A model generated the notes under the pieces. It worked only from the letters and a program-made list of their open reading frames with translations, was not told the origin of the DNA and did not search any database. A DNA stretch of 64,000 nt from Alkalicoccobacillus porphyridii (GTDB lineage: Bacteria > Bacillota > Bacilli > Bacillales > Bacillaceae_D), in the NCBI RefSeq assembly GCF_007293315.1, contig NZ_VLXZ01000001.1:372001-436000 (forward strand), in the 5' to 3' direction. Positions 54,123-63,567 of the stretch are shown here, in pieces; the stretch's first letter is position 1, and every line of letters starts with the position of its first letter. Made by a program: the position numbers and the translations under genes.

Positions 54123-55088
54123 TCAATCATAACGAATTCGCGGATCCGCTACCGCGTAAAAAATGTCTGCCAATAAGTTACCAATCAATGTAGTCATTGC
54201 GAGAATTAAGTTGATGCCCATAATGACAGGATAATCTCGATTGGTGATGGACCCTACGAATAACGTTCCAAGTCCCGGATAATTAAATACCGTTTCAACA
54301 AGTACGGCTCCACTTAAAAGCGTACCAAACTCAAGTCCTAATAAAGTAATAATTGGAATTAACGCATTACGTAAAGTGTGTTTATATAGAACAGAACGAT
54401 TTCCGAGTCCCTTCGCTCTCGCAGTACGAATAAAGTCACTGCCACGAAGCTCAAGCATTTCTGTTCTCATATAACGCATATAAATGGCTGTACTAGCTAA
54501 ACCAAGCGTAAAACCTGGAAGAATTAAATGTCTTAATTTACTCGCAATGTAATCAATGCCCTCTAAGTTAGGTCCAGAGATCGATCCTTGAGAAGGTAAC
54601 CAACCAAGCCCAAATGAAAATATGTAAATGCCTAATAATGCAGCGAAAAAGTTCGGAACAGCAAGGCCTATAAATGCAAAGGTGGTTGCTGAGTAATCGG
54701 CAATAGAGTATGGTTTTCTACTTGAGTAAATGCCTATAGGTATAGATATAATAAGGGTAATAAATAATGAGAAAACGGATAAGTAGAGCGTATTCTCTAA
54801 CCTTCCACTAATTAAATCCGAAACAGAGCGTCCTGTGTGATGCATAGACATTCCTAAATCACCTGAAATGGCTCGGACAGCCCAATTGTAGTACTGAATA
54901 TATATAGGATCATTTAACCCTAATGCTTCGCGCCTCTCCTCCAAAATCTCTCTCGGGATATTTGGATCTAGGTTTTCACCACTCAACGCGTCACCTGGAG
55001 CAAAATAAGCCATCATAAAAACAACGATACTCGCTAATATAACCATTGGAATGAACTGCAGCACTCGACGGATAATATATTTTGTCAC
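54123..55088 (-). CDS. Oligopeptide-type ABC transporter permease (OppB-like)
   Basis: 321 aa from GTG 55088 (MTKYIIRRVLQF), 8 nt after GAGAGG; an earlier GTG at 55097 overlaps the SD. Six helices; hallmarks are DPIYIQYYNWAVRAISGDLGMSMHH (core GDLGMSMHH), RTARAKGLGNRSVLYKHTLRNALIPI (EAA loop) and the C-terminal FNYPGLGTLFVGSITNRDYPV. Inner-membrane pore subunit. 65 nt after the binding-protein gene. Confidence 0.93.
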   Translation of the reverse strand: MTKYIIRRVLQFIPMVILASIVVFMMAYFAPGDALSGENLDPNIPREILEERREALGLNDPIYIQYYNWAVRAISGDLGMSMHHTGRSVSDLISGRLENTLYLSVFSLFITLIISIPIGIYSSRKPYSIADYSATTFAFIGLAVPNFFAALLGIYIFSFGLGWLPSQGSISGPNLEGIDYIASKLRHLILPGFTLGLASTAIYMRYMRTEMLELRGSDFIRTARAKGLGNRSVLYKHTLRNALIPIITLLGLEFGTLLSGAVLVETVFNYPGLGTLFVGSITNRDYPVIMGINLILAMTTLIGNLLADIFYAVADPRIRYD

Positions 55089-55153
55089 CTTACACACCTC
55101 TCTTATAATGAAGGACGTATGGTCGCTACCATACGCCCTCCTTTATCATGCGT

Positions 55154-56956
55154 CTATTCTGTCCACTGCCATAAGTGAGTGTCATGTTTAAAAGTAAATG
55201 GCTTAATTGTCACACCAGTTAACTTACTGTTCCAAGCGTGAATTTCGTTCTCTGAATAAATTGGTAGAACAGGTAACTCTTCAACAAAGTTCTGTGCCCA
55301 TTCAACATATTTCTCTTGACGGTACTCTTGCTCAAATGCAAATTCTGGATTCACTGCATCATCTAATAACTGATCAGATGTTTCATTTGCCCATCTCGCA
55401 TAGTTATATGGTGCGTTTGATTTGTATAACGGACCTGGATCTGGGTCACCACTGCTTAATGACCAGCCTGCAAGGAATAAATCAAAGTCAGTATTATTGG
55501 CCTCAATTAAATCAAAATGCGCTGCTGCTTCACGCGGTGTTCTAAGATCAACTTTCAATCCAACTTCTTCAAGGTTTTCTTGAATGATTGGCGCCATTCT
55601 TTCACGTGTTTCATTCCCAACTGGATAGTCAAGGTTTAACACAAATTCATTTCCATCTGGATCTTCACGGAAGCCATCATCATTCACATCAACATAGCCC
55701 GCTTCATCTAGAAGCGCTTCTGCTTTTCCAGGATCATATTCGTATCCTTCGATGGCATCAGGATTGTATGCCCAAGAACTTTCAGGGAATGGAGCGTCTA
55801 ATACAATTCCACGTCCGCTAAGTAAACCATTACCTGCTTCTGGATCCCCAACTACAGCAGCACGGTTAAAAGCATGAGCAATAGCCTGACGTAGTTCTTT
55901 ACTTTGTAGCTTTTCATTTACTTCCCAAATGCTTGAATCATTTAATGGTGCACCCTCATCATCAGGACCGTGGTTTAACTTAAAGCCCATATACTGATAG
56001 CCAAGCTGAGGTTGCTCAAACAATTCAATTCCATCTAAAGCCTCAACATCTGCTGCGTCCTGTGGAGCAAGATCACGCGGGATGTAATCTAGCTCACCAT
56101 TCTCAAGCATACCCGCAGCAACGGATTGCCCAACAATTTTCCAAGTAATCGTATCTAGATGCGGAGCTCCCTCATAGTAGTCCTCATTAGCCTCAAGAAT
56201 ATATTGTTCACCCTCCATATACTCCTTTAACTTAAATGGACCCGTTCCAATTACAGCACCACCATCTCGTGATTCAGGTACTTCAGGAATTTCTCCAACT
56301 GGGATATCTGCAAATACATGCTCTGGAAGAATTGCAATCGCCGTATCAGCTAGAGCCTTTACATTAGGTTCAGCAAACTTAAAGGTAACCGTGTAATCAT
56401 CAACCTTTTCGACTCCTTCAAATTCATCCACATCGCCAGAACTATATTCTTCGTATCCTACTAAACTATTAACATAATCAACTCGAACTCCACCAGCGCC
56501 TACATATTCCGGATCTGCAATTGAAGTAAAGGTGAATACAACATCGTCCGCTGTAAAGTCTTCGCCATCATGCCATTTTACATCCTGACGTAAGGTGTAA
56601 GTAAGTTCAGAGTTATCATCATTAAAATCCCAGTCCTCAGCTAACCTAGGGATAAAATCAAAGCTCTCATCCTGAGACACTAATCCCTCATGTGTAATAT
56701 CTAAGATGTGTGCATCATATAAAGCTGTATAAAAAATAGGGTTGAATAAATTCTCAGGAGCAGAGAACATGGCTAAATTGACATTCCCACCTTCAACAGG
56801 ATCACCAGTAGACTCTGTTGTCTCTTCTCCTCCGTTATCTGTAGTACCTCCATCATCGGTTGATGGACTATCAACCGCATTCCCAGAGCAAGCCCCTAGT
56901 AGAAGTCCAACAGATACCGCGCCACTTAACACATATAATGCTTTATTCTTTTTCAT
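55154..56956 (-). CDS. Peptide-type substrate-binding lipoprotein (SBP family 5)
   Basis: 600 aa. The signal LSGAVSVGLLLGACSG gives a lipobox (LLGAC, Cys ~23). A Gly/Asp/Thr/Glu linker (~25-55) precedes the SBP_bac_5 domain (RLAEDWDFNDDNSELTYTLRQDVKWHDGEDFTADDVVFTF; core KWHDGEDFTADDVVF). A calcium-loop-like DVNDDGFREDPDG sits near residue 430. Substrate unknown; di- or oligopeptides are likely. Gene lies 93 nt after oppF and 56-65 nt before oppB, probably with its own processing or promoter. Confidence 0.93.
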   Translation of the reverse strand: MKKNKALYVLSGAVSVGLLLGACSGNAVDSPSTDDGGTTDNGGEETTESTGDPVEGGNVNLAMFSAPENLFNPIFYTALYDAHILDITHEGLVSQDESFDFIPRLAEDWDFNDDNSELTYTLRQDVKWHDGEDFTADDVVFTFTSIADPEYVGAGGVRVDYVNSLVGYEEYSSGDVDEFEGVEKVDDYTVTFKFAEPNVKALADTAIAILPEHVFADIPVGEIPEVPESRDGGAVIGTGPFKLKEYMEGEQYILEANEDYYEGAPHLDTITWKIVGQSVAAGMLENGELDYIPRDLAPQDAADVEALDGIELFEQPQLGYQYMGFKLNHGPDDEGAPLNDSSIWEVNEKLQSKELRQAIAHAFNRAAVVGDPEAGNGLLSGRGIVLDAPFPESSWAYNPDAIEGYEYDPGKAEALLDEAGYVDVNDDGFREDPDGNEFVLNLDYPVGNETRERMAPIIQENLEEVGLKVDLRTPREAAAHFDLIEANNTDFDLFLAGWSLSSGDPDPGPLYKSNAPYNYARWANETSDQLLDDAVNPEFAFEQEYRQEKYVEWAQNFVEELPVLPIYSENEIHAWNSKLTGVTIKPFTFKHDTHLWQWTE

Positions 56957-57049
56957 GAAATCCCCCTCACTATTTTTGGTTAAAATATTTGTAATTACTG
57001 TATACTAAAGATCGTCCCCTTCACCTCACCCCCTTAAAATGGAAATTAT

Positions 57050-58048
57050 TCACTTAGCTATAACTGTTTGAGCCGTATAAAGATGACAGGCCGTCATTTG
57101 ACCTCTTTCATACTCAGTAAGTACAGGTCGCTCAACTTTACAGCGTTCGTGAACATGCGGGCATCTAGTATGAAAGGCACAGCCTTCAGGCGGATTAGCT
57201 GGGCTAGGTAATTCTCCTTCTAACGCTGCTTTTTCCCGTTTCATTGTGACATTGGTTGAAGGGACCGCGGCAATGAGTGCTTGTGTATATGGATGCATGG
57301 GATGATCGTAAATTAAGTCTTTATCAGCGATCTCTACAATCCTTCCTAAATACATAACGGCCACCCGATCGCTAATATGCTTCACCACACTTAGATCATG
57401 AGCAATAAACATATACGTTAAATTAAACTCATCTTGAAGGTCCTGCATCAAATTTAATACTTGTGATTGAACAGAGACATCAAGTGCTGATACAGGTTCA
57501 TCCCCAATAATAAATTCTGGTTGCGTACTTAGCGCTCTTGCAATTCCGATTCGTTGTCTTTGACCACCCGAGAATTCATGAGGGTATTTTGAATAAGCTT
57601 CTTTTGGCAGTCCTACCTTTTGTAGCAATTCGATGGCTTTCTCTTTTCGTTCGTTTCTATTTGTAATAGTTTTATGTACTAATAAAGGTTCTTCTATTAA
57701 TTCACCAACACTCATTCTTGGATTTAAGGAAGCATAAGGGTCCTGAAAAACCATTTGCATATCGCGTCGTAGCTTTCTCAAACCAGTATTTTTAATCTTG
57801 GCAAAATTCTGATCACGATATGTAATTTCTCCTTCAGTTGGATCTAAAAGCTTGAGAACCATCCTACCTAATGTTGACTTACCTGATCCAGATTCACCAA
57901 CCACTCCTAACGTTTCGCCTTTATATATGGTGAAACTTACATCATCTACAGCTTTGACATCACCAACTTTCCGCTGTAGCACCCCCCTTTTTATTGGGAA
58001 GTATTTTTTTAATCCCTTCACCTTTACTAGTTCTTCCTTTCTTGTCAT
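57050..58048 (-). CDS. Peptide ABC transporter ATPase (OppF-like)
   Basis: 332 aa. Walker [10 protein letters not shown] (~50-58), Q-loop [12 protein letters not shown], signature [15 protein letters not shown], Walker [14 protein letters not shown]-loop IAHDLS. The C-terminal oligo_HPY domain has the Cys cluster [15 protein letters not shown] and a further Cys at TACH, typical of OppD/OppF. Overlaps oppD by 4 nt (ATGA). Confidence 0.94.
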   Translation of the reverse strand: MTRKEELVKVKGLKKYFPIKRGVLQRKVGDVKAVDDVSFTIYKGETLGVVGESGSGKSTLGRMVLKLLDPTEGEITYRDQNFAKIKNTGLRKLRRDMQMVFQDPYASLNPRMSVGELIEEPLLVHKTITNRNERKEKAIELLQKVGLPKEAYSKYPHEFSGGQRQRIGIARALSTQPEFIIGDEPVSALDVSVQSQVLNLMQDLQDEFNLTYMFIAHDLSVVKHISDRVAVMYLGRIVEIADKDLIYDHPMHPYTQALIAAVPSTNVTMKREKAALEGELPSPANPPEGCAFHTRCPHVHERCKVERPVLTEYERGQMTACHLYTAQTVIAK

Positions 58049-59034
58049 ACACTCACCGCCTCTTCTTTATACAATACACATCGAACAGTGTGATTCACTG
58101 TTATGTTTAGAAGGTCCGGGTTTTCTTTGGTACACTCATCCTTAGCATGTGAACATCTGGCTGCAAAGCGACATCCATGTGGAAAACGATGAGCGGGCGG
58201 TACACTTCCTGGTATGGCATCAAGACGCTGTTTTTGTTCACTGTCAATTTTCGGCATACTATTTAATAACCCAACCGTGTATGGATGCTTGGGTTCAGTA
58301 AATAAATTGTATGCAGATGCTTCCTCTACAATTTGACCTCCATACATAACTAGCACCCGATCGGCCATTTCAGCAACAACACCCAAATCATGAGTAATCA
58401 GTAAGATAGATGATTGAAATTCTTCCTTTACCTTTAACATCAAATCAAGGATCTGTTGTTGTATCGTTACATCTAACGCCGTCGTTGGTTCATCTGCAAT
58501 AAGTAACTTAGGATTACATGCCATGGCTATGGCAATCATCACGCGCTGTCTCATGCCTCCAGATAGCTGATGCGGGAATTCTTTCAGCATTTCTTCCGCT
58601 CTACTAAACCCAACAAGCTTTAAAAGTCGAATTGTTTCCTCTTTCGCTTGCTTCTTAGAAATATGTTTATGTTTCACCAGCACCTCAGAGATTTGGTTAC
58701 CGATTGAGAAAACTGGATTTAAGGAAGTCATCGGTTCTTGGAATATCATTGACATCTCATTTCCACGAATTCGATCTAGCTTTCTATCTGGAAGACCGAT
58801 TAGCTCATTTCCTTCAAGCTTTACAGATCCTTCTATCTTAGCTGGTGGTGAAAAAAGAAGTCCCATAATCGTAAGAGAAGTAACACTTTTTCCACTCCCA
58901 GACTCTCCTACTACAGCCAAGGTTTCTCCTTTATTCACACGAAAACTTACACCGTCGACAGCTTTTACTTCTTTATCTTTACTTACTTGGAAATAGGTCT
59001 TTAAGTTCTTGACCTCAAGAAGCGGCTCTGCCAT
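58045..59034 (-). CDS. Peptide ABC transporter ATPase (OppD-like)
   Basis: 329 aa. Walker [10 protein letters not shown] (~38-46), Q-loop [12 protein letters not shown], signature [15 protein letters not shown], Walker [14 protein letters not shown]-loop ITHDLG. C-terminal Cys cluster [15 protein letters not shown]. Dimerises with the OppF-like ATPase. Follows the Lrp gene by 20 nt, so the regulator and transporter form one transcript lrp-D-F-A-B-C. Confidence 0.94.
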   Translation of the reverse strand: MAEPLLEVKNLKTYFQVSKDKEVKAVDGVSFRVNKGETLAVVGESGSGKSVTSLTIMGLLFSPPAKIEGSVKLEGNELIGLPDRKLDRIRGNEMSMIFQEPMTSLNPVFSIGNQISEVLVKHKHISKKQAKEETIRLLKLVGFSRAEEMLKEFPHQLSGGMRQRVMIAIAMACNPKLLIADEPTTALDVTIQQQILDLMLKVKEEFQSSILLITHDLGVVAEMADRVLVMYGGQIVEEASAYNLFTEPKHPYTVGLLNSMPKIDSEQKQRLDAIPGSVPPAHRFPHGCRFAARCSHAKDECTKENPDLLNITVNHTVRCVLYKEEAVSV

Positions 59035-59054
59035 CTTGTCCCCTCCTGTCTATC

Positions 59055-59510
59055 TTAAGAATGAGTAATATATGAGAACGAATCCTTATATTGTTTTAAT
59101 TCAATACTTAAATCAGAGGATATAATTCCTTCGATAGAAGCTAATTGATGATTAACAAATGTAATTAAATCATGCTTATTTTTAAAATAAGCTTGTACAA
59201 TCAAGTCGTATTGACCGGAGAAAGCAGCTACAAATCGCACCTCCGAAAATTGACTTAAAATACCTGCAACTTGGTCCTGATATCCCAATTGTGTTTTCAC
59301 CCAAATAATAACCTGCACTTTAAGACCCAAACTAGTGGGATCCATATGAATGATAAACTGGAAATACTTTTTATTCAGCATTTTCTTCACTCGGGTTCGT
59401 ACCGTTCCTTCACTAATTTTGAGGTTAGCTGCAATTTTGGTATAGGCTACTTTCCCATCTGTTTGCAGGTGCATTAATATCGCTCGATCAAGCGCATCTA
59501 TTCCTTCCAT
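59055..59510 (-). CDS. Lrp/AsnC-family transcriptional regulator
   Basis: 151 aa from ATG 59510, which has GAGAGGGGG 4-5 nt upstream; the frame is open 10 codons further. The N-terminal HTH is ALDRAILMHLQTDGKVAYTKIAANLKISEGTVRTRVKKML (core ISEGTVRTRVKKM), and the C-terminal ~85 residues are the RAM ligand-binding fold (VAAFSGQYDLIVQAYF). Lrp-type proteins sense amino acids. As first gene of the peptide-transporter operon it probably regulates it and itself. Confidence 0.92.
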   Translation of the reverse strand: MEGIDALDRAILMHLQTDGKVAYTKIAANLKISEGTVRTRVKKMLNKKYFQFIIHMDPTSLGLKVQVIIWVKTQLGYQDQVAGILSQFSEVRFVAAFSGQYDLIVQAYFKNKHDLITFVNHQLASIEGIISSDLSIELKQYKDSFSYITHS

Positions 59511-59775
59511 AGAACCCCCTCTCCAGTTAAAAATATTCAATTTTTAACAGAATCTTTAATGTTTTTTAAATTATAATAGATTTTCACATAGTACGCAATA
59601 TTCTTTTTATTTAAATAGTTTTTTTATGAGAAATTTTCTGACAAAGATTTTTATAAAACTTCTAATTCGTACTGAAGCTATTCCGGGACTTCGAATAATG
59701 AGGCTAGGTGTAATCAAACATTCGAATCTTAATGTTATGTAAAGTACGAATAATTAATGATAGTTTCTTAGAATA
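59511..59775. other. AT-rich promoter region of the lrp-opp operon
   Basis: 265 bp, very AT-rich, between the second operon's terminator and lrp. AATATTC and TTCGAAT-like words recur (near 59550, 59690 and 59720), possible Lrp sites, but no clear consensus can be drawn. Confidence 0.35.
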
Positions 59776-59808
59776 CTAAAAAGAGCCTGGCAAATGCCAA
59801 GCTCTTAA
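59776..59808 (-). terminator. Terminator of the second peptide ABC operon
   Basis: AAGAGCCTGGCA / TGCCAAGCTCTT with a 2-nt loop core; minus strand continues TTTTTAG. Confidence 0.85.
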
Positions 59809-59819
59809 AACAATTTAAC

Positions 59820-61664
59820 TTAGTTAGCTGTTTCAGCAGAATCCGCTGTTACACCTAGCTCGTTAAGGTACACTTCTGTACCAGATGCTCTGAATGGCGC
59901 AAAGTTAACAACACGGTTATTAACAGCCGTTAATTCAGAACGATAAAGAGTTGGGAATGCCGGTACTTGCTCAACCATATATTCCTGCCACTCTTTGTAG
60001 ATTTCTTGTCTTCTTTCAATATCAAGTGCTTCCTCAGATACACCTTGAGCTAATAACTCATCGTTTCTTTCATCTGTCCAACGTGTATAGTTATAAGCTG
60101 CTGAGCTCCCCCATAGTCCAGTCGGATCGACATCAGAGCCTACACCCCATGCACCTTGGTATACATCAATTTCCTGATCTGCTGCTTCAAGGCGATCATA
60201 GAAAGTATTAAATTCTTGCAAACGACCGTCTAACAATTGAACATTAATTCCAACATCTTCCCATGCTTGCATATAGTAGGTAGCAATTGGCTCAGCTGTA
60301 TCGCCTCCGCTCATTGAAGCGAAATTAAGAACAAGCTCTTCCCCATTTGGATCTTCACGGAAGCCATCACCGTCAACATCTTCGTATCCAGCTTCATCTA
60401 GAATACGGTTAGCTTCATCAATGTCTTGAGTATAGCCTTCAATAGACTCATCATAGTAATCAGGGTGAGAAGGCGCTAATAGTGTGTTTGCTCCCCATCT
60501 TAAACCATCATAGAAATTCTCTGCAACTCCTTGGTTATCAACCGCATAGGCCATTGCCTTACGAAGGTTAATATCTGAAACAGCTTTGTCTTCATCAAAC
60601 ACGTTTTGGTTATCTTCCCACGTCCCCATTTGGAATCCAATATACGTGTATGCAAGGTCAGTAATACCTAGGAATTCTACGTTTGTAAGTCTTTCATAGT
60701 TATCTGCATATTGATCTGCTGGATAAACGGCAATATCTACTTCACCGTTTTGAAGGGATTGGCTGATAGTTTGAGGGTTAACCACACTTAGAATAACCTC
60801 ATCCAAGTTAGGCTCTCCACGCCAGTAATCTTCATTTTTAGAATAAACAACTGCTTCCCCAGGAGTAACAGATTCAACTTTAAATGCTCCATAACCAATC
60901 GGATTCTCACGTACTTCTGGTGAAGATTCCATATCAGCTACTTCAATATCTTCAAATATATGCTTCGGCATTGGATAATCCCATACACCTGAAGCTAATA
61001 GAGAAGGACTTGCTTCAGTGAATGTAATTTCAAGTGTTTTTTCATCAATGATATTCAAACCTGAAATGTCATCTGCATCACCTGCACGGAATTCATTGAA
61101 TCCCTGTACATTTGACGCTTCTGAAAAACGTGTGGCTGGATAATCAGGATGACCTAATACTTCAAAAGCAAAGACCCAATCTTCAGCTGTAACGGGTTCG
61201 CCATCATGCCAGTTAAGATTCTCATTAATGGTGAATGTGAATACATCCCCATCATCATTTATCTCAAATGTAGCAGCCCCCTCCTGTGTATAAGTGAAGT
61301 TCTCATCTACAGCAAGCAAGTTTTCATTAAACCAGTCAATGACTTGTTTATCAAACGTCCCTTGATAAAAGTTAGGGTTTAGTGTCCCTTCAAAAGGTGT
61401 GTCCGTTACAAGTGCTACATTAAGAGAGCCACCCTCAATCATTTCCTCGCCATTTTCCCCTTTTATCACATCAAAATCATCGATTGAGAATAAATCGTCC
61501 CCTGTTTCCTCCGAATCTCCACCAGTAGATCCGCCACCATCTGTTGAACCACCTTCAGAACCGGAATCCCCACTGCAAGCTGCAAGTCCTAATAGCAACG
61601 CTGTTGTTGAAGCAAGAACAACAGTCGATTTCTTGATCTTACTAGCACGATTAAACTTTTTCAT
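59820..61664 (-). CDS. Second peptide-type substrate-binding lipoprotein (SBP family 5)
   Basis: 614 aa. Signal STTALLLGLAACSG gives a lipobox (LAAC, Cys ~30), then a Gly/Ser/Asp/Glu linker (~31-60). The SBP_bac_5 domain has NENLNWHDGEPVTAEDWVFAFEVL (core NWHDGEPVTAEDW) and a calcium-loop-like DVDGDGFREDPNG near residue 435. Clearly paralogous to the 55154-56956 protein but diverged. Ends 11 nt before its terminator. Last gene of the second operon. Confidence 0.93.
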   Translation of the reverse strand: MKKFNRASKIKKSTVVLASTTALLLGLAACSGDSGSEGGSTDGGGSTGGDSEETGDDLFSIDDFDVIKGENGEEMIEGGSLNVALVTDTPFEGTLNPNFYQGTFDKQVIDWFNENLLAVDENFTYTQEGAATFEINDDGDVFTFTINENLNWHDGEPVTAEDWVFAFEVLGHPDYPATRFSEASNVQGFNEFRAGDADDISGLNIIDEKTLEITFTEASPSLLASGVWDYPMPKHIFEDIEVADMESSPEVRENPIGYGAFKVESVTPGEAVVYSKNEDYWRGEPNLDEVILSVVNPQTISQSLQNGEVDIAVYPADQYADNYERLTNVEFLGITDLAYTYIGFQMGTWEDNQNVFDEDKAVSDINLRKAMAYAVDNQGVAENFYDGLRWGANTLLAPSHPDYYDESIEGYTQDIDEANRILDEAGYEDVDGDGFREDPNGEELVLNFASMSGGDTAEPIATYYMQAWEDVGINVQLLDGRLQEFNTFYDRLEAADQEIDVYQGAWGVGSDVDPTGLWGSSAAYNYTRWTDERNDELLAQGVSEEALDIERRQEIYKEWQEYMVEQVPAFPTLYRSELTAVNNRVVNFAPFRASGTEVYLNELGVTADSAETAN

Positions 61665-61681
61665 AATATTGACTCCTCCTT

Positions 61682-62575
61682 TTAACCTCTTCTTTGTTTT
61701 GCATCGGTCGCACGCTTAAGCGCTTGTCCGACATTATTTATACACAGCATCAATACAAAAATGAGTAAAGATGCAGGTAACCAGATCCATGGGCGATACT
61801 CTAAGACTTGCGGGTTTCTTGCATAACTGACTAGTGTTCCTAGGCTTGGAGTAGACTCGGGAAAACCAAAGCCTAAAAATGATAAGCCAGATTCAATACC
61901 GATGTTTGCTGCTAGGTTTAATGTCATCGTTACAATGATTAAAGACATCACATTAGGTAATAGATGATAAAACATGATTTTTACATGTGATGACCCTAAG
62001 GTTCTTGCAGCATGAATATATTCTTGAGCGGATTCTTGCATGACTTTTGCTCGAATAATACGTGTTATATGCATCCATAAAAAAGTCGACATAATCAATG
62101 AGAAACTAAACACATCGTATGATGAAACAATAGTTACCGCTACAATGATGATCATTAGTGAAGGTAATGATTGGAAGAAATCCAGAATTCTCATTAGAAT
62201 ATTGTCAGTCCAGTTACCGAAATATCCTGCAATTAAACCAACTAATACTCCCACGGTACCACTAAGTAACGTTACAAAAACTCCAACCTGTAGAGAGTTT
62301 GCCGTACCTATTATTAATTGACCAAAAACATCTCTACCACCATAATCGGTTCCTAACCAATATTCAGCTGATGGAGGCTCGTACATTGCAAACAGATCAA
62401 CTCTAACTATTTCTGCTTGATCTAGAATTGCTGAAGTAATATATACAGCTGATGCTAGTATGACAACAAGTAAAAATGATATAAACGCTATTTTATCGCG
62501 GACAAGTTCCCGCCAAATTATACTAATGCCAGAAGGAGATTTTTCTTCCACTGCAATATCTTTTGCCACAACCAT
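61682..62575 (-). CDS. Second peptide ABC permease (OppC-like)
   Basis: 297 aa, six helices. WLGTDYGGRDVFGQLIIGTANSLQVG (core GTDYGGRDVFGQL) and the EAA loop AARTLGSSHVKIMFYHLLPN are diagnostic, with ESGLSFLGFGFPESTPSLGTL (core SGLSFLGFGFPE) after it. AGGGGTGA precedes the ATG. 17 nt before the binding-protein gene. Confidence 0.93.
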   Translation of the reverse strand: MVVAKDIAVEEKSPSGISIIWRELVRDKIAFISFLLVVILASAVYITSAILDQAEIVRVDLFAMYEPPSAEYWLGTDYGGRDVFGQLIIGTANSLQVGVFVTLLSGTVGVLVGLIAGYFGNWTDNILMRILDFFQSLPSLMIIIVAVTIVSSYDVFSFSLIMSTFLWMHITRIIRAKVMQESAQEYIHAARTLGSSHVKIMFYHLLPNVMSLIIVTMTLNLAANIGIESGLSFLGFGFPESTPSLGTLVSYARNPQVLEYRPWIWLPASLLIFVLMLCINNVGQALKRATDAKQRRG

Positions 62576-62600
62576 TCACCCCTGCTCTTTTGTGAGTTTG

Positions 62601-63566
62601 TTATTTAATTCGTATTCTCGGGTCAACTATGCTCATAATAATGTCTGACAACAACCCGCCTAAGATATAGGCTAATCCAAATATTAGAACCAGGGCTGTT
62701 ACCACACTAAAATCTCTCGATGTAATAGATTGAACAAAGAGCTGTCCCATTCCAGGATACGAATAAATAGCCTCAACAAAGACTGAGCCGGAGATGATCA
62801 GAGTAATTTCATATCCAAAAATCGCTGCAATTGGCATTAATGAATTTCGAAATACATGATTATTATAAAGTCTCTTATCAGATACACCTTTTGACCTGGC
62901 CAAACGAACAAAGTCTTTTTGCTTTGTATCAATTATCTCACTACGTAGATACTGAACCGTACTTGTAACACCAATAAGTGCAATCGAGAATGAAGGCAAG
63001 ATTAAATGATTAATTTTGCTAACAAAATAATCCCAGGTCCCTGGCACTAATCCCGGAGATACACTTCCTCCAGTAGGGAACCACCTCAACATAAATCCAA
63101 ATACTAGTAACATAATTAAAGCAAAAATGAAAATAGGTGTAGCGAATCCAACATAGGTATAACCTGTTATGATACGATCTCGAATTGTATCGTGGTACTT
63201 TCCACTAAAAATTCCTAAAGGAATACCCATAAGGTAGATTAGAATTGTTGAGAATAAAGACAACCATATTGTGTTCCACATCCGAGCTTCTATTAAATCG
63301 GCTACTGGCACTCTTTGTGAGAACGAGCGACCAAAATCGCCATGCAAAGCGTTCCAAATCCAGTCCTTATATTGAACATACCATGGGTTATCAATGCCCA
63401 TTCTTTCTCTAATTTCTTGAATTGCTTCAGGTGAAAGATCGGGATCACCAATCAATCCTGTCAATGCATCTCCAGGCATAGCTTGAGCCATTAAAAACAC
63501 TAGAATTGAAAGCATAAAAACCTGAGGCACTGCAACGAACAATCTTCTCACAATAAATTTCCACAT
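62601..63566 (-). CDS. Second peptide ABC permease (OppB-like)
   Basis: 321 aa from ATG 63566 (MWKFIVRRLF), 9 nt after AAAGG; a TTG three codons earlier overlaps the upstream gene. Same length as the OppB-like protein at 54123. Hallmarks are GDFGRSFSQRVPV, RLARSKGVSDKRLYNNHVFRNSLMPI (EAA loop) and YSYPGMGQLFVQSITSRDFSV. Starts 1 nt after the upstream ATPase stop codon. Confidence 0.93.
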   Translation of the reverse strand: MWKFIVRRLFVAVPQVFMLSILVFLMAQAMPGDALTGLIGDPDLSPEAIQEIRERMGIDNPWYVQYKDWIWNALHGDFGRSFSQRVPVADLIEARMWNTIWLSLFSTILIYLMGIPLGIFSGKYHDTIRDRIITGYTYVGFATPIFIFALIMLLVFGFMLRWFPTGGSVSPGLVPGTWDYFVSKINHLILPSFSIALIGVTSTVQYLRSEIIDTKQKDFVRLARSKGVSDKRLYNNHVFRNSLMPIAAIFGYEITLIISGSVFVEAIYSYPGMGQLFVQSITSRDFSVVTALVLIFGLAYILGGLLSDIIMSIVDPRIRIK

Positions 63567-63567
63567 A